Assembly (NCBI GenBank): GCA_946183365.1
Contig: CAMHAH010000009.1
Coordinates: 53,365-117,364 of the forward strand
Direction: 5' to 3'
Source: an uncultured Clostridia bacterium
GTDB taxonomy: Bacteria > Bacillota > Clostridia > Oscillospirales > Acutalibacteraceae
DNA length: 64,000 nucleotides
The notes under the pieces are model-generated. The model had not been told where the DNA came from. It did not search any database and worked only from the letters and a program-made list of their open reading frames with translations. This document shows, in pieces, positions 26,999 through 35,784 of this stretch. The translations under genes were made by a program, and so were the position numbers. How positions within the stretch are numbered: the stretch's first letter is position 1; each line of letters begins with the position of its first letter.

Positions 26999-27652
26999 TC
27001 ATGTTTCTTCACTGCTGTTTTTCATTAATTCAAGTATGTGTGAAATACGAAACGGCATTAATTCTTGAAGTCCGAAGTGGTAGTTTACGACCACACCTTT
27101 GTGCTGACCGTTAACAATATCTCCGTATCCTGATTTGCGCTTAAAACGCCTGGCGTCACCGTAGTGATAATAGATCTCTCTGAGTCTTTCGATGTCCTGA
27201 TAGTAGTATTGAGTTTGTCCTTCCGGAACGACACAGGGCCTTTCTAACAGACACCAAAGAATAAAAACGGGCTTGCGCTCCTTGTCATGGATTTGAAAAT
27301 ACCTCACTAAATCACTCAAATTCAGCGCCATCGTCTGTGAAGGAGTCAGATCTGCATCGGGAAGCAATCTTTCTATCGCCATAAATGTTCTTCTTTGAAC
27401 TTTGACTTCTATAAAAAAGCGCTTGCCGGTCGGCAAGTATTCTATTTCTATATCGGGGTAACCGTCTTTTTCACATTTCTGAGCAAAAAAACCTTCGACC
27501 GAGTTTATTTGTTTTATGAGCTGATTTTCTCGGCTTTCAGAAAACTCAACATCATTATTAAACAGGTATATACCCTTGCTTTTTCCGTCACACCTGTTGA
27601 TGCACGAGGAGCATTCATAATCGTAATCCGGTGATTTGTCAAATGAATTCAT
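26999..27652 (-). CDS. Putative PD-(D/E)XK-fold nuclease, function unknown
   Basis: A 217-residue protein I cannot assign to a named family. It has a possible PD-(D/E)XK nuclease core: GYPDIEIEYLPTG followed by FFIEVKVQRR (D, then E-x-K on the next strand). An N-terminal Cys cluster CSSCINRC could bind metal. The remainder is rich in aromatic and charged residues. There is no neighbouring methyltransferase or helicase on its strand, so a classical restriction-modification role is unsupported. It stands alone, with a terminator downstream and a MITE beyond that. It may be an orphan defence, recombination or house-cleaning nuclease. The nuclease call rests on motif spacing only. Confidence 0.5.
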   Translation of the reverse strand: MNSFDKSPDYDYECSSCINRCDGKSKGIYLFNNDVEFSESRENQLIKQINSVEGFFAQKCEKDGYPDIEIEYLPTGKRFFIEVKVQRRTFMAIERLLPDADLTPSQTMALNLSDLVRYFQIHDKERKPVFILWCLLERPCVVPEGQTQYYYQDIERLREIYYHYGDARRFKRKSGYGDIVNGQHKGVVVNYHFGLQELMPFRISHILELMKNSSEET

Positions 27653-28127
27653 TGTTTGCTACTCCTTAGTATTTAATTTTAATTCACATTATTATTCTGA
27701 AAGGATCACACATAGCCGTGCTGTAATATGTGAAAATGTATAAATCATTATATCATAGCGGCATATAAAAATCAATCTGCTTCGCGGGATTTCGTTTCCT
27801 TTTTAATTGCGGTATGATCATCCGGTTTCTGATATGTATGAGCACAGGCAATAAAAAATCCGAACCCATCTCCAATCGGAAACAGGTACGGATTTGTACC
27901 GCTTGGTGCGGGCGACATTTGTATCAATCATCGGAAAGACCGCGATCGTTTATTGTACGCTGCTCCCGTGCCGCCCTCCTTCTGCTCTCTCCCTAAATAC
28001 AGTCCTCAGGACTGTATTTGCCTTCGATATGCGCTGACGCTTATATCTCAGCACGGTCGCCTTCAAGTCCTGTCTTCCCGCACTTTATTTTTGAAAAAGG
28101 GCATCCTTACGGATACCCTTTTCTCTA
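27653..28127. other. Gene-free stretch with tRNA-like fragments and a palindrome
   Basis: No convincing gene. It contains TGGTGCGGGCGACA at about 27904-27917, matching the acceptor end of the tRNA-Leu(UAG) at 28128. It also contains an inverted partial copy, TTCAAGTCCTGTCTTCCCGC, at about 28067-28086. A perfect 11-bp palindrome AAATACAGTCC-TCA-GGACTGTATTT lies at 27995-28019. The fragments suggest past recombination at the tRNA. Confidence 0.5.
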
Positions 28128-28211
28128 TGGTGCGGGCGACAGGACTTGAACCTGCACGGTGTTGCCACAAGAACCTAAATCTTGCGCGTCTGCCAATTCC
28201 GCCACGCCCGC
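28128..28211 (-). tRNA. tRNA-Leu(UAG)
   Basis: On the minus strand GCGGGCG...CGCCCGC acceptor arms pair, with encoded CCA, a D arm, and anticodon stem CAAGA/TCTTG around the loop TTTAGGT (anticodon UAG). A class II variable arm and the T arm GTTCAAGTC follow. Length is 84 bases with CCA. Confidence 0.95.
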
Positions 28212-28268
28212 ATATGTTCTGTAAATGATTATACAGTTTAAACTCTGCTTTGTCAAATGTTATATGTA

Positions 28269-28308
28269 CAAAAAAGCACTGCCTCTCGAATAAGGAAAGG
28301 CAGCGCTG
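28269..28308 (-). terminator. Terminator of the repeat-protein gene
   Basis: On the minus strand AGCGCTGCCT pairs with AGGCAGTGCT and is followed by a run of six T. Confidence 0.75.
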
Positions 28309-28330
28309 CTGTTTTGATAAGAAAAGCGGA

Positions 28331-28687
28331 TTATTTTTTTGCTTTGTCGGCAGCTTTCTCAGCTACGTCAGCTGCTTTGTCAGCGACCTTCTCAGCTACG
28401 TCAGCTGCTTTGTCGGCGACCTTCTCAGCCGCGTCGGCTGCTTTATCGGCAGCTTTCTCAGCAACGTCCTCAACCTTTTCCGCTACCTCTTCAGCCGCGT
28501 CGGCAACAGCCTCTTCACAGGGAACCTCGGTGCCCTCGGCCTGTACGTGGGGGTTATCCTTCTTAGCCCACTCAACAGCAATGTCTACGCCTGCTTTGAC
28601 TGTATCAGCGACTGAGATACCCAGATCGTTGAATGCCAGAACAAAAGACTTAGCGGTTTGTCTCCATACTTTTTTCAAATCTGCCAT
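28331..28687 (-). CDS. Small LEA-like Ala/Lys/Glu 11-mer repeat protein
   Basis: A 118-residue protein starting MADLKKVWRQTAKSF at 28687, chosen because AAGGAG lies at proper spacing; the longer upstream frame runs into tRNA-Leu(CAA). Residues 1 to about 60 form a helical domain. The rest is a run of 11-residue repeats of the type AADKAADVAEK, rich in Ala, Lys, Glu and Asp and lacking aromatic residues. Such repeats form long amphipathic helices or coiled coils like group 3 LEA and apolipoprotein-like proteins. There is no signal peptide. A role in stress protection or membrane/nucleoid binding is possible, but nothing in the sequence proves it. It lies between two tRNA-Leu genes. Confidence 0.75.
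   Translation of the reverse strand: MADLKKVWRQTAKSFVLAFNDLGISVADTVKAGVDIAVEWAKKDNPHVQAEGTEVPCEEAVADAAEEVAEKVEDVAEKAADKAADAAEKVADKAADVAEKVADKAADVAEKAADKAKK
28341..28472 (-). repeat. Four tandem 33-bp units inside the repeat-protein gene
   Basis: Units beginning GCTTTGTC (or GCTTTATC) recur every 33 bp, four times, with a few substitutions. They encode the 11-residue protein repeat. Copy number is likely to vary between strains by slippage. Confidence 0.85.
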
Positions 28688-28752
28688 AATGATAACTCCT
28701 TTATTATTTGATGAACACATTATATTGATATCTCTATAACGCGTTAAATATA

Positions 28753-28839
28753 TGGTGCCGGTAGTGGGACTCGAACCCACACGCCCGTGAAGACAACAGA
28801 TTTTGAGTCTGTCTCGTCTGCCAATTCCGACATACCGGC
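28753..28839 (-). tRNA. tRNA-Leu(CAA)
   Basis: On the minus strand GCCGGTA...TACCGGC acceptor pairing with encoded CCA, and anticodon stem ACAGA/TCTGT around the loop CTCAAAA (anticodon CAA). It has a long variable arm and T arm GGTTCGAGTCC. Length is 87 bases with CCA. Confidence 0.95.
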
Positions 28840-28986
28840 GACTTCATGAGTTATTATACAACAAAGCGTCGGATAAATCAAGAATTATTTATCGCAAAGC
28901 TCATTAAGCTATCGCAATACCGAGATTGTCGACCGATCAAGCGGAATGTGTCGGGCGGAACAATTGATGAAACAGTAGGATTTTTG

Positions 28987-29016
28987 TTGCAAAGTTGAGC
29001 GGCTGTGTGTTATACT
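28987..29016 (+). promoter_or_regulatory. Sigma-A extended -10 promoter of the SNF2 gene
   Basis: TTGCAA, an 18-base spacer and TATACT with TGT immediately upstream. The predicted start of transcription is about 15 bases before the start codon at 29037. Confidence 0.55.
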
Positions 29017-29036
29017 CTGCATAAGGAGTGATTAAT

Positions 29037-31175
29037 ATGGCTCGAAGTTTTTCAGGCGGCGACGCTAAACGCCTTTTACGTGTACAAAAGGATACCGAAC
29101 TGCGTTTAAATCAGATCAATTCCGCCGCGGATCGTCTGCGCGGCGAGATATCCTCTGCTGTAGAAGACATGACCATTGACAGCTCCTTTGATATTCTGAA
29201 AACCATCCCCGTAGAGGAGCTCAACCGCGACAAAAAAGGTATAAGGGTTAAGGCTCTGAGAGATAACGGCTACAACACCCTTGCGGATATCATAAGAGCG
29301 AGCGATTATTCTTTGTCAGCAATAAACGGTATCAGTCCCGAGGGAGCCCGGTCAATAAAGCAGGCGGCTGTTGATTTAGCTCAAATGGCAAAAACAGGAG
29401 CTAAAATAAGACTCAGCTCGGATGATAAGAATTTTAAATCTACCGCGTTAGTGACCGCTTTGTGCAGATACAAACGCTCACTGCCTTATTTTAAGAGGGC
29501 TGAGGATTTCGCACTCAACTACGGCTCGGCGATAACAGCCGCTTCAAATGACTTAAGAGCCGCCGCGGGCAGTATAAAATGGCTCTTCGCTTCATCAGCA
29601 AAGAGAGCCAATGCCGAGAACGCGTATCAGGCTCTGTCGGCGATACTGACTGACGCGAACGTTGCCGCCATAGAGAACGATCTGAGGGCGGTAAACACCG
29701 CGGCATATACCTCGCAGAAGGACGCGTGGGATGATTTTTCGCGCGACAGTATTCGTTATATCAATATTTTGGAGACCGTCGTGCCGGAGGCTGTCTCAGG
29801 CGGCGACGAGGTATACGGTCTGCCCGAAGAGCTCGCCGAGTCGGTCTCGGACGTCGAGCCCGATTTCACGGGGCTCAGGTGCACCCTGCGCCGTTATCAG
29901 GAGTGGGGCGTAAAGTATATCATCGCTCAGCGCAGAGTACTGCTCGGAGATGAGATGGGTCTCGGCAAGACTGTACAGGCTATAGCAGCCATGGTGCATC
30001 TTCGCAATAAAGGAGCAACGCATTTCGCCGTTGTTTGTCCCGCTTCGGTGCTGACGAACTGGTGCCGCGAGATAGCTAAGCACAGCGACCTCTCTGTGAT
30101 AAAGGTTCACGGAAACGGCAAAGAAGCCGCGTTGAGAAGCTGGCTTGCAAGCGGCGGAGTAGCGGTGACCACATATGAGACTACCGCTGTATTTGATATC
30201 GAAGAGAGCTTCAGGATCAATATGCTGACCGTTGACGAGGCTCATTATATAAAGAATTCGGGCGCTCAGCGTACCGTAAATGTCAAGAAGCTATGTACCC
30301 ATGCCGACAGGCTGCTGTTCATGACGGGCACAGCCCTCGAGAACAGGGTGGGGGAGATGGCGTCGCTGATAACCGTGCTGAACCCCCAGGTCTCGGCAGA
30401 GATAGCTCCTATGCTCTCTCTTTCATCAGCGCCTCAGTTCAGAGAGGCCGTAGCGCCTGTGTATTATCGCCGTAAGCGTGAGGACGTACTCACCGAGCTG
30501 CCCGAGCTTGTAGAGAGCCTTGAGTGGTGCGATCTTACGCCCGAAGAGAAAAAGGTATATCGTGAAGCGATAGCCGAACAGAACTTCATGGCGGCACGCA
30601 GGGTATCGTGGAATGTTGACGATCTGTCTCAGTCGTCAAAGGCTCAGCGTATGCTGGAGCTCGTAAGCGAAGCCAAGGAACAGGGCAGAAAGATACTGAT
30701 ATTCTCTTTCTTCCTCGATACCGTCGCGAAGGTCGCTTCTTTGCTCGGCGATAGCTGTATGGAGCCCATCACGGGCTCGGTATCTCCCGCAAGAAGGCAG
30801 GAGATAATCGACGAGTTCGATAAGGCTGAGCCCGGAGCGGCTCTCGTAGCCCAGATACAGTCGGGCGGTACGGGACTGAATATCCAGAGCGCCTCGGTCG
30901 TTATCCTATGTGAGCCTCAGATAAAGCCGTCTATAGAAAATCAGGCGATCTCCCGCGCGTACCGCATGGGTCAGTCGCGCTCCGTTCTGGTGTACAGACT
31001 GCTGTGCGACGATACCGTTGACGAGCGTATCTTACAGATGCTGGCTCAGAAGCAGGGTGAGTTCGACGCCTTTGCCGACGAGTCCGTTGCCGCCGACGAT
31101 ACCCTGGAGCTCGACAACGCCGCGATCGACGGTATAATGAAGGCTGAGCAGGCTCAGGCGGCTCGGCAGGAATGA
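29037..31175 (+). CDS. SNF2-family DNA-dependent ATPase with N-terminal HhH region
   Basis: A 712-residue protein starting at the ATG after AAGGAG (9-base spacing). The first 270 residues are helical and include a helix-hairpin-helix-like DNA-binding stretch (GYNTLADIIRASDYSLSAIN, then GISPEGARSIKQA). The SNF2 core follows: motif I GDEMGLGKT, motif II VDEAH, motif III MTGTALEN, and helicase C with motif VI QAISRAYRMGQSRS. SNF2 proteins translocate along duplex DNA or displace bound protein such as RNA polymerase. No nuclease or methyltransferase partner is adjacent, so membership of a known defence system is not supported. The dockerin gene begins 23 bases downstream on the same strand. Confidence 0.9.
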   Translation: MARSFSGGDAKRLLRVQKDTELRLNQINSAADRLRGEISSAVEDMTIDSSFDILKTIPVEELNRDKKGIRVKALRDNGYNTLADIIRASDYSLSAINGISPEGARSIKQAAVDLAQMAKTGAKIRLSSDDKNFKSTALVTALCRYKRSLPYFKRAEDFALNYGSAITAASNDLRAAAGSIKWLFASSAKRANAENAYQALSAILTDANVAAIENDLRAVNTAAYTSQKDAWDDFSRDSIRYINILETVVPEAVSGGDEVYGLPEELAESVSDVEPDFTGLRCTLRRYQEWGVKYIIAQRRVLLGDEMGLGKTVQAIAAMVHLRNKGATHFAVVCPASVLTNWCREIAKHSDLSVIKVHGNGKEAALRSWLASGGVAVTTYETTAVFDIEESFRINMLTVDEAHYIKNSGAQRTVNVKKLCTHADRLLFMTGTALENRVGEMASLITVLNPQVSAEIAPMLSLSSAPQFREAVAPVYYRRKREDVLTELPELVESLEWCDLTPEEKKVYREAIAEQNFMAARRVSWNVDDLSQSSKAQRMLELVSEAKEQGRKILIFSFFLDTVAKVASLLGDSCMEPITGSVSPARRQEIIDEFDKAEPGAALVAQIQSGGTGLNIQSASVVILCEPQIKPSIENQAISRAYRMGQSRSVLVYRLLCDDTVDERILQMLAQKQGEFDAFADESVAADDTLELDNAAIDGIMKAEQAQAARQE

Positions 31176-31198
31176 TCTTAATTAAAGGAGTTGTATGT

Positions 31199-34100
31199 AT
31201 GAAACATCTGAAATCATTTTTATCCGTACTGCTTTCGATTTTGATAATTATGCTCAGCTGTATGCCCGTTTTAGCGGCTGAGAGGGATATCGCGCCTGCG
31301 GGGCTGTGTCTTGAAGTCGCCGACAAATCGGTCACTACGGTCATAAGCTTTGAGAACGGCGGCAGTTATACCGCCAAGGGTACTGTCGATCTATCTGCTA
31401 CCGAGAAGAACAAGATCATCGAGAGCATTGAGAGCTGCGACGTGATGTATGATAATGAGCTCGTCATCAGGATAGAGCCGCATGACATAAGCGCGACCGG
31501 CTCATCTGAGGATCTCGGCAACGGTTATTACTCCGTGACCTTTGATATCCCCGATACCACCGAGGAATGTTTTTTGACGGGTCTCTTGCCGGAAAAGACA
31601 GAATACATACAGCAGCTGTTGCTGAACTCTTATATCAATGACGGGTATTTTGAGATAGAGGATATCGATTTTATCGACGCTGAGAAGCTCGGTACAAAGA
31701 TCTCGGGTGACAGTGATCTGTGCTGGGCTGCCGCAACTTCGAATATGCTCAGGTATTCCGGCTGGGGCAAAAGGGCAGGCTTTGACACCGAGGATGATAT
31801 TTTTGAGGAGTTCATCGGCTCATTTGATAACGATGGCAATTATATCGCAACAGGATTGAATTGGTTTTTCAACGGCAATTCATCTGATGTCGATGGTTAT
31901 CAGAACACAGGCGGTTATCTGCACGAATATGACGCGACTGAACTCTACAAGGATGTAAGTGTATCGGCTGAAAGGAACAATACCGGCACAGGGCTACCGA
32001 CGATAACAGATATGACCGAAGCTCTTAAAGAAGGTAAAGCGGTAGGCTTGTCTGTTCAATGGGAAGGTCGGACTTCGGGCCACGCCTTGACCCTGTGGGG
32101 CTGTATCACCGATAAGAGCTATGATGATACAGAGCCCGAGCACTACTCGAGATTAATCGTATCCGACTCAGATAATCATGAAACCGGGACTGCCGACAGA
32201 AGGACCGCTCCGAATACGATGGACCTCCACCCTCTGACGGTAGACGAGGATACACATGAACTTTTTCTAAAGTATGAAAACTGGTTGACGGCTGAGCTGT
32301 CGGGGTATACCGTTCTCACACCCTATTCCGCGGATATCCCGTACGAAACGGATGAAAGAGCTACCCTTGACAGAGAAACCGATCCCGACTTCAAGGCGAA
32401 CTCCGTTCAGCTTACCCATTATATGGACGAGATATATAAGCCGAATTTGAACGCTTATTCGGGCGACGTATATCTATTCGCGGATATAACCAACTCAGGG
32501 GCTAAATTCACTGACGGATTGCTGCCTGTTGACGTCACCGTTACCGACGGCGACGGTAAGACGGTTTATAAAGAGCGTCGCTCCGTAGATACTATGAAAT
32601 ATAGCTACAAGACCTATATTACAAAGCTCAGCGATATGAAAAAGGGAAGATATAAGCTGGATATAGTGCTCAATCCCGACGCGGAGATCAATGAAGCGCT
32701 TTTATATAACAACCGTTACAGCGCTGATATCGAGATAGAGAATGAAATGCCCGATGTCTCAGGGATCAGCATAACCGCCGAGGTGGATAAGATATCAGGG
32801 TCATCAGCCGATATCAAGCTCGCTTATCCGGGCCTTAAGGAGAGCGGGTTATACGGCAGATGCGACAGCGCCGTTTTATGTAATTCGCTGATGTTCGGCG
32901 GTAGCTGGTCTGAATTAGCCGCCGCTGATCATGAGGTTTCTGCAGACGCTCTGCCTCAGATTGTGAAGATACCCGTATTCGCTGAAAAGGTCAGGTTCGC
33001 TGTCTTTTTGTATGAAAACGGAAAAGCTATAAAGATACAAAGCGACGAGTATGAGTTTGCTTTGCCGCGTTTTACCATAACTCGCGACAGAGACAATCCC
33101 ATGAGCGCAATCAAGCTTGAGTATAACGCGAGCGGTTTCACTCACGGCGAGAAGCTCGGGTTCGGTTTGATGAACACCTCAGGCGAGAAGGTGCCCGTGA
33201 TTGACGGAGAGCTTGAGATATTCGCTGTTGATTACCAAACGGGGACCGAGATAAGGCTGAAAGAGCCTGAGTATGTATCCGTTTACAGGAACTCGGAGCC
33301 AATGAAGTTTGAGCTTACATCATGGGATGAAAATGTAAAGCTGCACGGTCATTACTCTATCCTGATAAGGTTCGTGTGCGACGGCTTTGATAATTCCTAT
33401 TTTACCAATCAGATAGGAGAGGTCACCGCGCCCGAAGAGAAGAGCGGCGTCGTGACCGATATCTGGGATATAGTCGATGAATTCGATAATCAGACCTCTT
33501 TGAGAGAGGCTGTCGCCTATTGTGAGAGCAGCGGCGATACCGTGACATTCTCAGATGGTCTGAGCAAAGTGTACGTTGAGTCTCCTATCAGCATAAACGG
33601 CTCTGTGACCCTTGACGGCAGGACCTCGGACAGTAAGGGAGAGCGCTTCGTGCATATTCTCAGCTCGCTTGAAAATACTATGTTTGAGATAGCTGAGCAG
33701 GGCAGGCTTGATATAAGCAATACACTCATAGGCGGCATAGACACCTCGAACGGAGCTATAATCTGTAACGGCGGTGAACTCTCGCTGAGCAACTGCTTCT
33801 TAGACAGGTGTACAACATCCGGGGACTGCGGCGCGATATATTTCAACGGCGGTCGGGGCACTATCCGTGATACCGCTTTTTATTTGGGCAGCGGAAAAGA
33901 CGGCTCGGTCATCCTTATGGATAACAGCGCCGAGGTCGAGATGCTCAACTCGATAATGTACGATAATACCGTTAACGGGACCTGCGCTGTTTATAACAAG
34001 AGCGGAAGCCTGAATATTATAAACAGCACCTTGGCGGGCTTCAAAACCGATAACGAGGATAAGACCTTTGATATAATCCTTTCCGAAGGTGAAACGAATA

Positions 34101-34732
34101 TCGTGAATTCTATCATCACCGATACCTATGTTCAGTCGCGGTCTGTCGCGGGCAAGTGTCATGTATACGGCTCCGCCTTACACAGCGCCGCTGAGAGCGT
34201 TATCGTTGATGAGCTCACGGCTTTTTATGAAAACAAAGAGATCATCCTGCCTGATCAAAACGGACAAGCGCCCGATTGTACCGTTTATCTGACCGTCGGA
34301 GTGTTATACCCGAGGTTATCAAAGACCGCTCTTAACGGATATCTTGTAAGCGAGCGGTACGGTATGCTGAGCCTGACAAAGGACGGTCAGAGTTTAACTC
34401 CGATAGAGGTAAAAACCGTGTTTACAAGCGAAGAGCTCGCAACTGACAGCGTCGGCAGACAGCGCCGCGGGATATACGGCTCTTACAGTATGCTCGACGG
34501 AGAATACTACCTCGGCGACGCTGACGGCAACGAAACGGTCGATATCATCGACGCCTCTGTGGTACAGCGCTTTGACGCGCGTATCTCTGTGCCCTATAAC
34601 GATGATACCGTTATGCACGGCGATATCGACGGCGACAAAGAGATCAGTATCACAGACGCGGCGTTCATCCAAAGATACTGCGTAAGAATAAAGACCCCTT
34701 ATCCTGTCGGAAAGCTGAAAAGCGAAGAATGA
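31199..34732 (+). CDS. Secreted papain-fold protease-like protein with beta-helix and dockerin
   Basis: A 1177-residue exported protein starting at the ATG preceded by AAAGGAG. The signal peptide ends near VLA|AERD. A domain at about 155-330 has DLCWAAATSNML (putative catalytic Cys), SGHALTLWG (His) and VSDSDN (Asp), resembling IdeS/papain-like cysteine peptidases. Then come CARDB/Ig-like beta domains (about 390-740) and a right-handed beta-helix with repeated short turns (about 770-1000). A C-terminal type I dockerin carries two calcium loops, DADGNETVDIIDA and DIDGDKEISITDA. The dockerin implies docking to a cohesin scaffold on the cell surface or in a cellulosome/amylosome. Substrate unknown; a role against host or dietary protein is a guess. 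Confidence 0.85.
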   Translation: MKHLKSFLSVLLSILIIMLSCMPVLAAERDIAPAGLCLEVADKSVTTVISFENGGSYTAKGTVDLSATEKNKIIESIESCDVMYDNELVIRIEPHDISATGSSEDLGNGYYSVTFDIPDTTEECFLTGLLPEKTEYIQQLLLNSYINDGYFEIEDIDFIDAEKLGTKISGDSDLCWAAATSNMLRYSGWGKRAGFDTEDDIFEEFIGSFDNDGNYIATGLNWFFNGNSSDVDGYQNTGGYLHEYDATELYKDVSVSAERNNTGTGLPTITDMTEALKEGKAVGLSVQWEGRTSGHALTLWGCITDKSYDDTEPEHYSRLIVSDSDNHETGTADRRTAPNTMDLHPLTVDEDTHELFLKYENWLTAELSGYTVLTPYSADIPYETDERATLDRETDPDFKANSVQLTHYMDEIYKPNLNAYSGDVYLFADITNSGAKFTDGLLPVDVTVTDGDGKTVYKERRSVDTMKYSYKTYITKLSDMKKGRYKLDIVLNPDAEINEALLYNNRYSADIEIENEMPDVSGISITAEVDKISGSSADIKLAYPGLKESGLYGRCDSAVLCNSLMFGGSWSELAAADHEVSADALPQIVKIPVFAEKVRFAVFLYENGKAIKIQSDEYEFALPRFTITRDRDNPMSAIKLEYNASGFTHGEKLGFGLMNTSGEKVPVIDGELEIFAVDYQTGTEIRLKEPEYVSVYRNSEPMKFELTSWDENVKLHGHYSILIRFVCDGFDNSYFTNQIGEVTAPEEKSGVVTDIWDIVDEFDNQTSLREAVAYCESSGDTVTFSDGLSKVYVESPISINGSVTLDGRTSDSKGERFVHILSSLENTMFEIAEQGRLDISNTLIGGIDTSNGAIICNGGELSLSNCFLDRCTTSGDCGAIYFNGGRGTIRDTAFYLGSGKDGSVILMDNSAEVEMLNSIMYDNTVNGTCAVYNKSGSLNIINSTLAGFKTDNEDKTFDIILSEGETNIVNSIITDTYVQSRSVAGKCHVYGSALHSAAESVIVDELTAFYENKEIILPDQNGQAPDCTVYLTVGVLYPRLSKTALNGYLVSERYGMLSLTKDGQSLTPIEVKTVFTSEELATDSVGRQRRGIYGSYSMLDGEYYLGDADGNETVDIIDASVVQRFDARISVPYNDDTVMHGDIDGDKEISITDAAFIQRYCVRIKTPYPVGKLKSEE

Positions 34733-34788
34733 TCGGATATCTGTATTGCTGATTTGATAATGATATATTGAAAAAGGCTGTAACGATC

Positions 34789-34830
34789 AGCGGATCAAAC
34801 GTGTCAAGCGCGTCTGATCCGCTGTTTTCT
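34789..34830 (+). terminator. Terminator of the dockerin protease gene
   Basis: AGCGGATCA pairs with TGATCCGCT and is followed by GTTTTCTTT. Confidence 0.75.
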
Positions 34831-34883
34831 TTGATAATACTTATTGTTACAGAGATAGATCTGTAAGGCTTTTTCTCACAGAA

Positions 34884-35096
34884 CTACTTTTTATTCTTAA
34901 AGCACTTTTTGTCAAATGAAGGATTGAAGGCATAGAAGTTCTTGCTGTCAAGCTTATCGGTCAGCAGTCTGAGGTTCTCGCCGAAGCGCTGATAGTGAAT
35001 GACCTCTCTCGCTCTCAAAAAGCGTATGGGATCGATAACATCGGGATCGTCGCAAAAGCGCAGGATATTGTCATATGTGGTTCTCGCTTTTTGCTC
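34884..35096 (-). pseudogene. Truncated cotJC (manganese-catalase-like spore coat protein)
   Basis: The minus strand encodes about 70 residues with the CotJC C-terminal signature: CDDPDVIDPIRFLRAREV, then HYQRFGENLRLL and LDSKNFYAFNPSFDK. It ends in a normal stop codon. The N-terminal two thirds are missing, with the frame broken at about 35097. CotJC-type Mn catalases belong to the spore coat of endospore formers, so the remnant indicates spore-forming ancestry. The break lies next to a transposase remnant, which may have caused the loss. Confidence 0.8.
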
Positions 35097-35154
35097 TCAA
35101 AAGGCTTCGTAAACATGACGTGCCGTTAAGCCTTGTTTTTCCTGATATGAAGCC

Positions 35155-35592
35155 CTATTTGAGCCTATAATCTATATCGCACAATAGCCAATAATGTCTT
35201 AAACATATATATGAAACATTCTTAAGACCGTACTTTGAACAGCGGTGAATAAAAGGCTGAGCATAGAACGGTCTTGTGCGAAAAAACCGCCTTAATTCAT
35301 CATCGATCGTAAAGACGCAGTGACGATGTGAAACATTGACGATCTTAAAAGACATGGCGGTGGTACGGTCAATAGAGTATTTGTTACCGTAGGAAGGGAA
35401 AAACCGACTTTTGCATCGAAAGGGAACAAATTTTATATGACCGCATTCGTCGCAGCCGAACAAGGCACCGCCGCAAAATGAATTACCGCAGTGTATCATT
35501 TTGTCTACATTCTTAACTATTGCTTGTCTGGGATGTAGTTCAAATATGATTCTTTCATAATAATCCGTAAATATCTTTTGTAAGATGTTCAT
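35155..35592 (-). pseudogene. Degraded IS91-family transposase, N-terminal fragment
   Basis: The 145 residues match the zinc-binding N-terminus of IS91-type transposases: ILQKIFTDYYERI, RQAIVKNVDKMIHCG, FGCDECGHIKFVPFRCKSRF, and a following HRHCVFTIDDEL. Two zinc-ligand cysteines appear changed: the usual RFCPSCG reads RFFPSYG. The catalytic HUH/Tyr part is absent. This is therefore a dead fragment. It marks the left border of the unusual locus that begins at 35785. Confidence 0.8.
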
Positions 35593-35661
35593 GGATTTAT
35601 TATACCATAGCTACCCTTAAAATCTAACCCCCTCATGATTGAGGGGGCTGGGGGAGCTGAT

Positions 35662-35684
35662 GTGTCCTCGACACTTTTTTATTA
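35662..35684 (+). terminator. Small hairpin with T run upstream of the sensor kinase
   Basis: GTGTC-CTC-GACAC followed by TTTTTT. A second palindrome with CCCCCTCA/TGAGGGGG lies just before it at about 35627-35647. Together they insulate the locus that starts at 35785. A possible extended -10 (TGGTAAAAT, 35741-35749) follows, without a good -35. Confidence 0.5.
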
Positions 35685-35784
35685 TCGGTTAATTATTCTT
35701 TCGATTGTTGCCAACTGGTAATGAAATCCGAAGATTTATATGGTAAAATAACAACAGAACAATCGGATCATAGAAGGTTTATTT

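Noticed and set aside
28341..28472. 33-bp direct repeats as a CRISPR array
   Set aside because: The units are contiguous without spacers and encode an 11-residue protein repeat in frame; no cas genes are present.
28250..28739. Plus-strand Ser/Ala- and Phe/Leu-rich frames opposite the repeat protein
   Set aside because: They are antisense shadows of the 33-bp tandem repeat. The minus-strand frame has a ribosome site, a terminator and a sensible composition.
26999..28839. Restriction-modification locus
   Set aside because: Only the nuclease-like gene is present; no DNA methyltransferase or specificity subunit is found in the window.
29037..31175. SNF2 gene as part of a known antiphage system
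   Set aside because: No methyltransferase, nuclease, PLD or other partner of described SNF2-containing defence systems is adjacent.
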